64,000 nucleotides of DNA from Loripinus fragilis (GCA_964019695.1 OZ026526.1:7335254-7399253); one strand, 5' to 3'; shown: positions 33,120-44,850, counted from the stretch's first letter. Numbers and translations are program-made. Notes: generated by a model from the letters alone, not told the origin.

Positions 33120-34660
33120 TCTGAATGAACTACATTTTCTGATAGCGAATTCCAATCTTTAATGGTTGTTGGGTAAATGTGTCCTTGTATATATCAGTAT
33201 TGGTGGTAATAACTTTGATTTGTTTATTATTCGCGGTCTTGTGTTGAATACTATGTGATGCGTTAAAAGAATAGTTACCAGACCATTGATGATCTTGAAG
33301 AGTAAGGTTAAGACATGTTCTCTTTTTCAGTCTGCAAGAGGTTCCATCCTAGTTCTTTCATCATAGATGTTAGACTGTTTGTTCTTTGAAAGTCTTTGTG
33401 CATAAATCTTGCTCCTCTGCGCTGAATACTTTCGATTTTGTCAGTGTCTTTCTGCAAGTAGGGGTCCCACACAGATGCTGAATAATCCAAAAGAGAGAGA
33501 ACTAGGGATATATATGCTGTTTCTTGAAATTGAATTTATTTCAATGTTCTAAATTTCTTCTGATGAATCCAATCCTTTTTACACATTTTATTGATTTGAA
33601 TGACCATTTCATAATATCACTGATGGTTTTAAAGGTCAAGATAAGGATTTTCATTTACTTGTTCTAAAATGTGGTTATTTGACGAGTAGCAATTTTGTTC
33701 GATGGATTGTCATTGTGTAACACTTGGAGACATTAAATCTAATTCCCCATTTATTTGCCCAAAATGCTAGAGCTTTCAGATCTTATTGGAGTTGAATGTT
33801 TGTCTTTTATGGTTTTAATTTGTGTATATAGTAAACTATCATCCGCACAAAAATCTAATTTTGGATTTAACACAGTTTAGTTTGGGAGATCGTTTATATG
33901 ACATAAAAATAGCAGGGGACCTAGGACTGACTGGTCCCTGGGGCACGCCTGAATCAACAGAGCAGGAATCTGAGTAGAATCCTCGACGGCAACTTTTTGT
34001 TTCCATTGAGTTAAGAATGATCCAATCTATTTTTAATTGCCCATCTATTCCATAATGTTTCAGTTTATTAAATATTTTATGTGGAACTGTATTAAAAGCT
34101 TTATTGGTGTCTAGTATTGCCAGGTCAGTTTGTTTGTGGAGTCGAATTGTTTCATAATGTCATCTAAGGTTATGATTAACTGGGTTTCACAAGAATGTCC
34201 ACTGCGGAAGCCATGCTGCATTTTTTTAAGATTTTGTAACATTCAAGACGGTTCATAATATGACGGCAAATAATATATTCAAGCATCTTACAGCAAACAC
34301 GGGTAAGCGACACTGAGCGATAGTTTGCTGTCACATGGTGGTATCTTTCCTTGAATAAGTGGCTGATATTTGCATTCCTCTAGTCTTTCCATTGTCAAGA
34401 CTCAGCTTGAAAATGCAGCTTATTATTGGAGCAAGTTCTTTTGAGCATTCCTTTAACACAATATTTGATTTTTTCAGGACCACTAGCTTTCTTAGTTTCT
34501 ATATTTTTCTTAAGTTTTACCACATCTTAATGTTATTGATACTAGGAAACTTTTCACTGACCATTTTAAATATTTTTCATTATTTTCCTTTGTGAAACCA
34601 AACTTGAACTGGTCATTTAGTATGTTTCCTTTGTCTATGCTTCCTTGGTACAATGTTTTG
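33120..34660 (-). pseudogene. LINE reverse transcriptase relic (3' part)
   Basis: The segment 33308-33490 encodes a YSASVWDPYLQKD block followed by a QRRGARF block, the typical RT C-terminal region of CR1/L2/Jockey-type ORF2. Upstream on this strand, toward 33950, a degenerate PQGTSLGP-like block can be read, and near 34560-34660 a linker with LNDQFK. Many stops. With 35290-35830 it appears to be one LINE copy interrupted by a tail A insertion. Confidence 0.7.
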
Positions 34661-34664
34661 CTTT

Positions 34665-35285
34665 TTTAAGTTAAGAAACATAGGCGGGTCGGACCTCAGA
34701 CTCTATGATGGTTCCGACTTAAAGACTTATCTATTGCTGAGATGGTAGGGGCCTGATGCTTTGGCTGTTTGTCTGGCCCACCAAGGTTTGCCTGTTGGAT
34801 TTCTTTTGCTTCGGTATTCAGTTTTATTTACTGTTGAGTCCTTATCTTTGCTTTATCTCCTTGTTATATCATGAGTGTATATGTTTTAGGAGATGATGCA
34901 TTGATAAGTTAGGGGTCTTTCATGCAAACCAAATATCTATGTGTCTTGATCCACATCTGAATTAAGGGTGAGGTTGGCGCCGATAAAACGGTTAAGCCCT
35001 CCAGTAATATGTTTTACTGACCGTTCCAAGGTGGTACTTCTTTTGTGGATCTTTTATGTTTTTGTTCTGTCTTGTGTTTGCTATGTCTTTGTGCGCGTCT
35101 GTTTATATGTGCTTTGTGGTCACTTGCTGGGAAAGGGCTGACCTCTTGGCTCTCGTTTGTGGTGTCTAACTGTGAGTTTGTCACTTTCCTGGGTCAGGTG
35201 TGGTACTTGTTTGTATCGATTCCTGATCTTTGCACCCTTACTTACTTTTCTTTGTTTTGTTCACTAATATTTGACAATGAAGAGT
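34665..35285 (+). repeat. Penelope-like tail A inserted within a LINE
   Basis: A nearly full tail A in plus orientation (GACTCTATGATGGTTCCGAC to TCGATTCCTGATCTTTGCAC). It separates the endonuclease and RT parts of a minus-strand LINE. The frame at 35045-35293 reads through it and is not a gene. Confidence 0.65.
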
Positions 35286-35289
35286 TCAG

Positions 35290-35830
35290 ATAAGATAAGT
35301 CAAGGAGCCAATCTTTGCACTAGGTGGTCTATAACATGATCCAAATTTAAATTCACAGTAATTTCCACCGCTTTCAACAATAACTGTGTTTAACATATCC
35401 TGAACAGAGATGAAAACTCCAGCTCCATTCTTATTTCTGTCTTTTCGAAAAACATTTTAATAACCTTCTGGGGAAATTTTACAATTCTTATGTTCACTAC
35501 TTAGCCACGATTCCCATCTTATCATAGCGTCAATGATTTCGTTTAATTCTGGTCTTTTATTTCTGATGCTTTCACAGTTCATCATTAACACATAGAAGTT
35601 ATTTCTTTCCTTTTTAGGCATTGTTCTGCCGTAGATTTCGAATTTGTTTCATTTTGAGATTTTATGTCACTGGCGAGCTTTGGCTTTGGGCTACTGAATG
35701 CAGATGGACTGAAGGAAGAATCCATTGAGGGGATTGAAGAGTATGAGTCGACTGATGATGGTCGTTTTGAATTCAAAATTCCATATCTGTTGCTCACATC
35801 TTATTCAAAATAGTGATAAGTGAAACTACA
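35290..35830 (-). pseudogene. LINE N-terminus and endonuclease fragment
   Basis: The first part (35797-35585) is a Ser/Pro-rich leader. A second frame then gives NCESIRNKRPELNEIIDA, ESWLSSE, a NVFRKDRNKNGAGVFI block and SCYRPPSAKIGS. These are the N-S/N-I-R-K, E-S/T-W-L and Y-R-P-P blocks of apurinic-type (APE) LINE endonucleases. One stop follows SPEGY. The C-terminal half of the endonuclease is missing at the junction with the inserted repeat. Confidence 0.75.
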
Positions 35831-36135
35831 TTTGTATCAACATTACATGAGTCACCTTTACAGCACAGTCATGATACGCTGTCTTTCTGCAGTAGGCTAA
35901 CATTTGTTGCACTCAGTTGCAAACACTGGGAATGATATCATACACTACATTCATAACATGCTACTGCTCTGTTGAATTCCCATGTGACTGGGTACTGACA
36001 ATTGCTACATGGATAGATGCTAGGTCTGGGGATTACTTGTATATCACCTGATAGGATTAGTGTTAATAGTGTAGCATTTTCCCAAGGCGAAGAGTTAAGG
36101 CAGTTGCTCAAATTCCGAATTATTTTTGCAATTGC

Positions 36136-36332
36136 AGATCCAGAGGGGGTTTTTGGTGTTCAATTGACATCCCCTCTCCGCCCCCTGTTTTTAAATATCC
36201 TATGAAAATGAAATAATTTGGTCTCAATTAGATAAAATTATTTCATCAAGGAAAATGAGATAAAATCAGCAGCGAACCCCCACACCTTTATACATACGAA
36301 CCCCCTTTCCAGAAATTCTGGATCCACCCCTG
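36136..36332. mobile_element. Fold-back element with GGATCC-type ends, copy 1
   Basis: Ends are GCAGATCCAGAGGGGG and GAAATTCTGGATCCACCCC. The middle holds AAATAATTTGGTCTCA and its diverged inverse near AAAATTATTTCATC. Same family as the copies at 57389, 58223, 60948 and 62298. Confidence 0.75.
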
Positions 36333-36829
36333 TTTGAGCTGAACGAACGTTTCCTACTTTAAGAAAGATGGGTAGGTCAATGGATGGAACCCAATTTTGA
36401 GTGCGATATTGTTAGTGATCTTATCAATTATCTGATGGTACACTGTTGACTATGACAAAGAAAGTCTGAAGAAAACAACCATTGCCAAATTCCTCATAAT
36501 GGTCGCCATCTTGTTTCTTGCCTGGTAGTTTCCCCACCAAAGTTGGTCTAGATCCCATTACACATAGCTTATTAGTATCAAAGTTAGCAATATATCAGTT
36601 CACTGTGGTAGATGAAACACTTAAATGCCAAATTTCCACTTTCTGAACTTTAAGATACTTTAATGAATTGATATTTATCGAATGTTTACAATTTCACGTT
36701 TTATACTTTGCGCGCATGTGCACACCCCACATAGATTGAAAATATTCCCCGTGGTAAACACGCTCGCTCTGATTTGTTCAGTCCTCAGTGAAACCACTTT
36801 TTCTTCATTACCCACCAGCTTATTGAGTA
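36333..36829. other. No gene recognised
   Basis: Unremarkable non-coding sequence. Confidence 0.4.
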
Positions 36830-37150
36830 AGTAAGTGAGTATGACCAAGAAACGCCACATTCACAGACTGTAGACCACCCAAGGCAGTTTGAGGGAGCGA
36901 CACAAACAACAGACAATCACAACACAATAGAAGTAAATTAACCAGCTCTCTCCTCCTCGGTAAGACGATAGCTAAACTAGAAAGGACACAAAGAACCGCA
37001 CCACAAAACAAGGACCAACACAAAAGCCCAACACACAATGGTGGCAGCATCAAACAACGAATAACAGGAACCTCCAAGGAATGGGCGGCAGTCTAGGCCA
37101 CCGTGTGCGAGGGCGGCTAAAATACAAATCAGTGGCCAGATCTTTCCTTG
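36830..37150 (-). repeat. Tail B copy
   Basis: Begins GTAAGTGAGTATGACCAAG and contains GGGCGGCAGTCTAGGCC at the far end, the inverse of the tail B start. The frames at 36820-37380 overlap it and are not genes. Confidence 0.6.
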
Positions 37151-37377
37151 TTGTTGTTAAAAACAAATATTGTAGAGCTCGCATATATGCAATGTTTCAT
37201 CAAGAAAACATTCAAATCAAACTGACACACTGTGATGAAACAAAGAAAATGGCTCTTGACTCGCAGACAGTCAAAGCTAAAGACAAACTCAAGTTGAGGC
37301 ACGGTGGGGCGGGCAAAGACAAGCATCGGACACTGACACACCAACGAAAGTTTTTGGTCAGTGTCGTCATTGAGTTT

Positions 37378-37768
37378 TGAGGCCTGACCCATCGCCGTGC
37401 TTACCAATTTAAACATAGGGCTTTTTTCATCTAAGCATTTACAACACATTTGCAAATAAGCTCAAATGTTTATGAAAACACTGTGGTAGACGAAGTGGGT
37501 TGTGCACCTTAGCATTAGTTCTTTTTTTCCCTTAAAATTAGCATTATTTATTATTACCATTGAGGCCTGACCCACCGCCGTGATAACCAATTTAAACCTA
37601 GTGCTATTTTCACCTGAGCATTTAGCCATTTACAACACATTTGCAAATGAGCTCAAGTGTTAATGAAAACACTGGTAGATGAAACTGTGGTAGACGAAAT
37701 GGGATGTGCATCTTAGCATAAGTTCATTTTTTCACTTAAAATTAGCATTATTTATTATTACCGTTGAC
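37378..37768 (+). repeat. Direct duplication, ~185/205 bp
   Basis: 37378-37560 and 37561-37768 share GAGGCCTGACCCA, ACAACACATTTGCAAAT, GAAAACACTG and AAAATTAGCATTATTTATTA in the same order with about 10-15% divergence. The second copy has an extra GTAGATGAAACTGTG segment. Confidence 0.85.
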
Positions 37769-38008
37769 AGGCTTAATTTTCCTAATGTTCCTGCATCTAA
37801 TTACTGTCTTACATTTCAGCCCTTGACATGATACAAACGGTATGTCATTATGAAATTAATGTCTTTCATAGCACAGATTATAATAAATTCTTTAATAGAA
37901 ATAGAAAAACGGGCACTCATTGTTTTAGCATGAGGAAATCCAAACTGAAGGTTATAGCTTGGCAACTTCTGGTGAAACTGGTCGTCAACGTATATCCTAA
38001 ACCAGCAT

Positions 38009-38052
38009 ACGCGTTTGGTACGCGTTTAATACGCGTTTTATACGCGTTCGAT
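38009..38052 (+). repeat. Four ACGCGT motifs at 11-bp spacing
   Basis: ACGCGT begins at 38009, 38020, 38031 and 38042. Each is followed by TTxxT-type filler, giving an exact 11-bp tandem repeat of four units. 11 bp is close to one helical turn. ACGCGT is known as a cell-cycle (MCB) element in yeast; any role here is unknown. Confidence 0.9.
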
Positions 38053-38086
38053 CATTTTCTGTGCCAGCATCTTCATATTGGCGGAT

Positions 38087-38147
38087 AACGCAGGGCAAGA
38101 TCAGCTCTGCGCATTTGCGCAGAGCTGATCTAATATTGCCCTGCGTT
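38087..38147. repeat. Hairpin with TGCGCA core
   Basis: AACGCAGGGCAAGATCAGCT pairs with AGCTGATCTAATATTGCCCT-type sequence across a GCGCATTTGCGC centre. Same family as 15570, 24639 and 41871. Confidence 0.8.
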
Positions 38148-39790
38148 TTACGTACCAGCTCCTCGAGCCCATTTCAAACTAAAGGACTCTGTTATTTAGC
38201 AGGTCTTGTCAGTTATGACAGGAGCCATTGTAAGTATGATAGTTTTACTTTAAGTATCGCAGAAATCAGTGGGCGTCCGTTTCTGCTTCCCCGACAGACA
38301 GGTGTTTCATTTTCATAATGACCCAGCTCACAAATGCCTGAAAGATGATGTCGTCAACAGAGTGAACCATTTTTCTGCACACACGAGCCTTTCCCTAATG
38401 ACTGTTCCGTGAGTTAAAACTTACTTTCGAAGAAATGAGAGTAATGAAAATTAATTTGTGGTAAAATTTAAATAAGACAATGAGAAATATTGTACTTAAT
38501 CACATGTTTAGCATTGTGCCTATAGCCATTGAGTGTCGTGTAGGTATAAATGAATAGTTTGTGCTTCATTGATAAAGTTGTAATTCGGTTTGTTTTTGTT
38601 CAAGGGAACAAATTTTCAGTCATGGCGGGAACTTTCAATGTCTGCCTGAGTTGGGCCAGTACTAAGCATAGGATAGAGTGTCTGCTCAAGAACAAAACAC
38701 AGTGCCCCCAGAGAGTCCTTGACTAGCGATTCTTCGACCCCACAACTGAGCCAATGCGCTCTCCCCCATTTTCAGTACCATCGCTGGACGCAGTACGTAC
38801 TCTCACTTACGTGTAGCTCTATAAATCATTAAAGTGCAAACGCAAAGACCATCCGGCAAAAAAGCGATTTTTTTTTAAAGCAAATAATACTTGATATAGC
38901 ATGTGAATTGTCGATTTTCATCCAGACATAAATAATTTAATCGCACAAGAATTGGCTTTTACAAATAGCCTGATCTATGTAACGTTGAAGGTTGTAGGAA
39001 GGTTTTGTGTGCTGACATTCAAAAATCGCATCATGGTATATACCCTTTGCTACACTACTAAATTAACAGCAATTGACAGACGGGCGGACGGACTGACTAC
39101 ACTAATGTTTATTTCTCAATAGGATTTGTAGTTTGGGTATAATGTTAGGATTCTTAACGGAATGCTGAAACCCTATAATTTTGGACAAATTGACTCCATA
39201 ATTGATGGGTGTTGATGCGGACAGACGGACGGACGGATAGGCGTGTGTAGCTCTTGTCTTTTTATGTGTTAATCATACAATGTATACGTGTATATGTAAC
39301 TCTTTAAACGGGTACGTTTGCAAACAGTGAAGACCCAGATAAAATGCCACATTATTTCTTTTAGAAATTATAACCTGTGACTCCTCAATATATATAATGG
39401 ACCATCCTGACTTAAGTGTGTGTAGCTTTATGGAAATAGCCAAGGAGCTAAATTTGTGAAAATTGACTTGGCCTAATTGTCCAGCCAGAAAAGGTTTGAC
39501 TTCAGAAGTAGTTAGAACTACCCTTCCACAACATTTCCAGGCACGTCGTACAGTCAAATTGTGGAAGCAGTTTTTCAGAAGGCACTGGTCTGAAAGGGGT
39601 TAGTCCAATATGAAAGCTCTGCTCACGTTGACTTCAAGTTTGCCAGTAAAAAGTCATTATCATTTCGCTATTAAATAATTAAGACAAAAGTTGAGTGTTC
39701 TGCACCTAACATTTACCGTGTCACCTACCTTTCTAAACTCTTTCTCTGCTAGAGACGACTTTTATCTTCTGTCGAGACCATTTGTAAACA
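38148..39790. other. No gene; dispersed repeat at 39300-39420
   Basis: Mostly nothing recognised. Near 39318 GCAAACAGTGAAGACCCAG and near 39373-39410 CCTGTGACTCCTCAATATA and TGGACCATCCTG match the dispersed repeat at 24275-24395. Confidence 0.45.
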
Positions 39791-39794
39791 TTTA

Positions 39795-39860
39795 CGTCAG
39801 CATCAGGCCCGACAAAAAAAGTCGGGCCAAATCCGGATCCAAACAGTTTGACCCACTGAT
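39795..39860. repeat. Hairpin repeat with GGCCCGAC, partial
   Basis: TCAGGCCCGAC and GTCGGGCC face each other over a 7-base A run, followed by GGATCCAAACAGTTTGACC. Related to 40055-40121 but less complete. Confidence 0.7.
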
Positions 39861-40054
39861 GGTTTATAGGAAAACATTTATTTGAAATCCACAGGTGGCA
39901 AAAACGCATGCAAAATTGCGCAGCATGCAATAAGTTAAGACAATTCATCTCATTTATATTCTTGATTCCTTGCACGCTCAGCATTTGTTGATGATGTAGA
40001 CTTTTTTTTAAAAAAAATATTTAAAAAAAATCTTTTGGGAATATGATCAGAGTG

Positions 40055-40121
40055 TCAAACAGTTTAGACCCAGGTCAGGCCCGACGTTATGTCGGGCCTG
40101 ATCTGGGTCCAAACGGTTTGC
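40055..40121. repeat. Hairpin repeat, 31-bp arms
   Basis: TCAAACAGTTTAGACCCAGG through GGCCCGAC pairs with its inverse after a GTTAT loop; a few mismatches. Best copy of this family here. Others are at 39795, 40860, 41274 and 59793. Confidence 0.85.
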
Positions 40122-41870
40122 AAAGGTAATCGACTAACACAAAATTAGTCACTAGCAGACAAAAGGTTAATTGTAATTAAATCCCCTTAATGAGCGGAAA
40201 AAATTCTACGTATATTAATTTAAATTGATAATAATGGATTTGTCAGGTTCGCTAGTAAAGGGAGAGTTTTATTGACGTTGTGAAGGACAGCTCCGGGGTT
40301 GTAAACGTCAAGGTTTGAAAAACTTAACATCTATGTGTTGACACTTGTTAGTGTGTGCGCACCACTGGAGAGCACTTCCGTGCCGAGAAATGTCGTAAAC
40401 TACCGAGCTACTTACTAGCAATAATCACTGTGTTTATCTAGGGCAGACTTGATTTAGCCGTTCTCTTTACTCCTTTCACTCCGAACAGGCAGAACAGAAA
40501 TCAAGTGCGCTGGAACATCTGTGCTGGCGTACGCCGGAGTACTCCGTCTTACTAGGTGGTGTAGACAGAACAGTCACGTGACCTGTTCCAAAAAAGATGG
40601 CGGATCACTGCCTGCATGCGCGGAAATATTTTGTATCGCTTGATTAATTCCGGAGTACTCCGAAGTGCCCAGTTTTACTTGTTTATGTGGCTGTTCTGGC
40701 TTACGCCGAGTACTCTAAAAATTTCTAAATCAAGTCCGCCCCTACTTTAATCACATCAGGGGGCGCTTTCTCTTCCAGGGGCCAGAATATTTGGTCCACT
40801 GGGAACTTTGGTCGTCTGCTGATTTTTTTAATCAACTTTTTTGAAAACAATCTTTGAGTTCAAACAGTTTCGAACCGGGGTCTGATCTGGGTCCGACTCA
40901 TCGACTGATTGCAAGATTCATCAGCAGACCTCACTAGTAAGTAAAGAGTTGCTAAGCTACCCATAAACTTGTTCAACGTCTATCTTTAGTCTGCAAATTC
41001 CAAATGATTCCGAAATTTAAAATGGAGAAAACAATTACCTCCAGCACTGTGCTATGCTCTTTTGTTCAACTTGAAAATTAACTTTGAAATCAAGGTACAC
41101 GTGACGTCACCTGCACCTCCAAGAATGAATTTAAAAACATGCTTAACCCATTTATGCCGGATGGAATTTCCCACCCTAATCAATTGCACCAGTCCATTCC
41201 CGTTTCAATGGTTGTTTGGTGGTATTTTCATTTTTATTCAATAATAAAATGTACATTTTGAAAGCAAGTCGTGCAGAACCTGATCAGACACCACGTTCTC
41301 TGGCGTCTGATCTTGTTCCAGACTGTTTGTCGATGTCCCATCAAAAGGACTCTATGTTTAAATGGGCCGTAAATATTTAAAAAAAAATGCTAACAATAAT
41401 CATTGAAATTCGGCAATGCTTAACTCTTTCCTCGGATTTTCTTTTGACTTTAAATAAATATTTTCAAAAACAATGTTTTAGGAATGCCAGTTTGTCCTCG
41501 GATCAAGATCATGTCCATCATCTGGCCAGGTCTTGAACTAACGTGCCTCATAATTTCATGATCCACCCACGTAGTCACTAAACAAAGGGAGGAATTGTTC
41601 GGGCTCAAAGGTTTCATAAGTTATAACGAGCTATACAAACAACTTTATGGTGTCCGCTCTGCTCGCTCTTTATGCGCATTTGTCCCGTGATTAGCAAGCC
41701 ATAATGAGATCATGACTTTTATGGTACCGAGCCGGAATCCAGCTTAATGTACACATTTTCATGTGCGAACAGCGAACACTCAAATCAGTCTGCGCATTCA
41801 CACAGTCTGACCAGTTTAATTTTTTTTCACATAAAGAAACGTTGAACCAACAGCTACCCATAGAGCGCCA
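40122..41870. other. No gene; partial hairpin repeats near 40860 and 41274
   Basis: 40860-40905 has TTCAAACAGTTTCGAACC and GGTCTGATCTGGGTCC. 41274-41330 has ACCTGATCAGACACCACG and GGCGTCTGATCTTG. Both are degraded members of the 40055 hairpin family. A half hairpin of the TGCGCA family is at 41772-41815. No coding sequence recognised. Confidence 0.55.
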
Positions 41871-41924
41871 ATTGAAGACTCAGATCAGCCTGCGCATGCG
41901 CGCAGGCTGATCTGAGTCTTCAAT
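41871..41924. repeat. Perfect hairpin, 25-bp arms, TGCGCATGCGC core
   Basis: ATTGAAGACTCAGATCAGCC followed by TGCGC pairs perfectly with its inverse across the 4-base loop ATGC. The centre reads CTGCGCATGCGCGCAG, very close to the TGCGCATGCGCA consensus known for NRF-1. Confidence 0.92.
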
Positions 41925-42279
41925 GAGCGCCCATGACAACGTATACCCTTTACTGGACACCGGCCTAGTCAATGCATATTTGTCTCTCGGGATGGTCTTA
42001 GTCCCCATCTTTGAAAGTTAAGACATTTTTATCACTTTTTCATTAAAACGCTCTTTGTCTCCTTACAGCCCAATTATGGAGAAATTTGTCTATATGGAGG
42101 TGTTTATTGCGGTCGTTATTGGTCAGATAATTGCGCCCATTATTTCGCGGCAATAACCCTGGTTTAATGTCTTTATAAGCGGGACGGATACCAGCAAAAT
42201 CATAACTTCAACGTTTTCATATTATTATAGAATGTTAGGGAAAACGTGACTTCAAGGAGCTTCTCATTTGGAACAATCG

Positions 42280-42308
42280 TGTGTGTGTGTGTGTGTGGGG
42301 GGGGGGGG
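42280..42308 (+). repeat. (GT)n followed by G run
   Basis: A short GT repeat passing directly into an 11-base G run. Confidence 0.9.
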
Positions 42309-42359
42309 TTTCTGAAATATTAAGAAAAAAAAGGATTATGACCGGGAAATGTCGCATCA

Positions 42360-42560
42360 ACAGGCCACATCATAGTCAGGGCCCTTAGGGACAAAAAATA
42401 GGTCCCGTGCGATTTCTGTGCCGATTTATGGTGACCTATATCAAAACCTTCAATGGAGTCTCACCTTTGATTTAAAGGTGGTCACCCATCTCAAATCCGC
42501 GTCTGAGGCTAGTTATGACGTCATAAATATGGCGACCATAATGAGAAAGTGCTCGTTAAT
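42360..42560 (+). repeat. CRE-containing dispersed repeat, copy 1
   Basis: TAGTCAGGGC, GTCCCGTGCGA, GCCGATTTATGGTGACCTAT, GGTCACCCATCT and TATGACGTCATAA occur in the same order as on the minus strand at 46860-46690. TGACGTCA is the palindromic CRE. Not coding. Confidence 0.65.
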
Positions 42561-42849
42561 AAAAGCTATGGTTTGTGTTGGTATGGTCATATTTATCCAA
42601 CACGAACGCTTTTTTAACATAATATCAATTATTTTAGTCACATGATAGTTACATCAATGCTTTACCTGACTTTGACAATGAATTATTTCTCGATAACAAT
42701 ATTTTGCATCCAAGATACCGTAGATTTCCTATAAATACCCAGCTTATCGGGCCATCTTTAGACTGATGGCTGAGAATGTTATTGCTACCCCTCCTGAATT
42801 TCGCAAACTTATCCTATCTAAAAGAGGATTTCCAGCTGCGTCTTTTAAT

Positions 42850-44570
42850 AGATGTTTGCACTATGTTCGCCGGGGCGTAAGTCTCTAACAACCTGTTACA
42901 TATGTTACCATATTAAATTTAGAAAAAAAAGAAAATTAAAAGTTTGAGCTACAGAAAGAAGGCTAATTATTTAAATTACTCATATGGTCTGCATATTGAC
43001 TACTTTAACTACATATAAATTCTTTTGGAGCAAAATTACAGCTTCCTGTGGTGTTATGTGCGTTACTTTATTTAGATTACCCTTTAAACATGAAAAGTGT
43101 GGCCAACATCATTTACTTTTTAGCTGATATGTGCATTTTCCAAAATGTTTTGATTATTTTATACTAACAAACTCATTCGGGTTAGAAAAAATCCAAAGTC
43201 TGCTTTTATACTTTAAATTAAGTGCCTTATACGAGCAATTTTAAAAACAACCCAATGCTACACTCAATTTTAAGGAGCCGAATTTGGTAGGCATCATTTA
43301 AGTAAAAATATATGAAAACATTTGCTGCTGTTGGATATCTTGCATTTTTGGGATTGTCTTGCTCATATCATAAAGAATTACAGATTTTGCAGGTTAAACA
43401 ACAAGATTGGAGCACTTGTTAAAGGCTGTAACATATGTTACATGACATAATAAATGAGCAAGGACATTGACTTGATGTAAGAAATGATGTTTCAGGAAAA
43501 AATGAATATATTTCGCATGTTTTCCTAGCTAAAATCTCTAGCCTCTGGTGCCTAAATCTTAGGTATTGATGATTATTAAGCCCCTGTACCTTTGTTACAG
43601 ATGTTATGAATATTTGTTTTCAATATTTCTTAATATGAATAATTCTGAAATAAAGATACACCCTAAAGGAACATAGGAAATAATCTTTTCACATTTAAAC
43701 AGTACAATTTAGTAAATGTCCCTTTCTAATGTAAATATTCTAAACCAATTCTTATCCAAGTCATATACATGTACAATATCGTTTATTATTTCTGCTTCTC
43801 TGGTAAAATAATTGTCCTCCTCATATCATAAAAACCAGAATAATCATCAAACAAGATTTTGACTGCAAGCTGAGTAATGACCTGCTCCATCCCAAACCCT
43901 TTAAGACATATTCTATCGTATGTACCGATTTAATGGGCATCGAATAGGAGATGTTTGCACACTGTAAGCATGGGTGTTAGCCTGTATCAGCTTGTTACAT
44001 ATGTCATTTTATCAATTTGAGAAAAAGAAAAATTGAAAGTTTGAGGTACAGAAAGCAGACATTAAAACTAGCTAATAAATGAACATTCTAATAGTGTGCA
44101 TATTACTGGATGTCTCTACTACATATGACAGCTGCATAACATTAATAAGACTACATGTTGTATTATGTGCGTTACATGAGCTTAATCATAATTTAAAAGT
44201 GGTAATTTTGACTATCGTCATTTAGTTTAACGACTGCTCTGAATTGGTTTCAAACTGTTTTAGATTAGGTTTAACAAACAAATACTCAATTGACGAGTAC
44301 AAACCCAAAGCTTGCTTTTCTATCTTAAATATTTTGTCTTATATGAGCTAATGCACAACCCTACCCCCAGTTTTGCAGAGGAGCAAATTTTGTTTTCGCC
44401 GCTTAAAAAAAAAAAATTGCAGAGTTTTGATATTTTTCATTTTCTTGATCAGTCTTGCGCATATATCATCAAGTTTCTAAGATCAGGACACTTATCAAAG
44501 ATGTCAATGTGCCATGATGCCATAACAAGGGCTCTGATCGAATTCCATAAACTTTCAGGTGCTGGTATTA
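42850..44570 (+). repeat. Old duplication, two copies ~1.09 kb apart
   Basis: The segment 42850-43480 and the segment 43940-44570 share an ordered series: TAGATGTTTGCACxxTG-like start, CTTGTTACATATGT, GAAAGTTTGAGxTACAGAAAG, TATTATGTGCGTTAC and others. Divergence is high. Neither copy has a convincing frame. Confidence 0.6.
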
Positions 44571-44719
44571 ACTAGTTCAATGTCAGGACAGAGCAAGAGA
44601 TCATATTGGCAGGCATTTAGCTATGCTGGAGACTCTTTCCACGAAGCATTCTTTCACCTCGGCTCAGTGCCCTTAGAAAGCACTGTGGCGGATGCACTAG
44701 AGTAATATATTTGTAAATT

Positions 44720-44850
44720 GTCCTGACCTCTTGGCTCTCGTTTGTGATGTCTAACTGTGAGTTTGTTACTTTCCCATTGGTATCCTGGGCCAGGTGTGGT
44801 ACTTGATTGTATCGATTCCTGATCTTTGCCGTCTTTCTTACTTTGCATTA
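44720..44850 (+). repeat. Tail A end fragment
   Basis: Only the terminal ~130 bp of tail A remain (CTCTTGGCTCTCGTTTGTGA to CGATTCCTGATCTTTGCCG). Confidence 0.65.
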
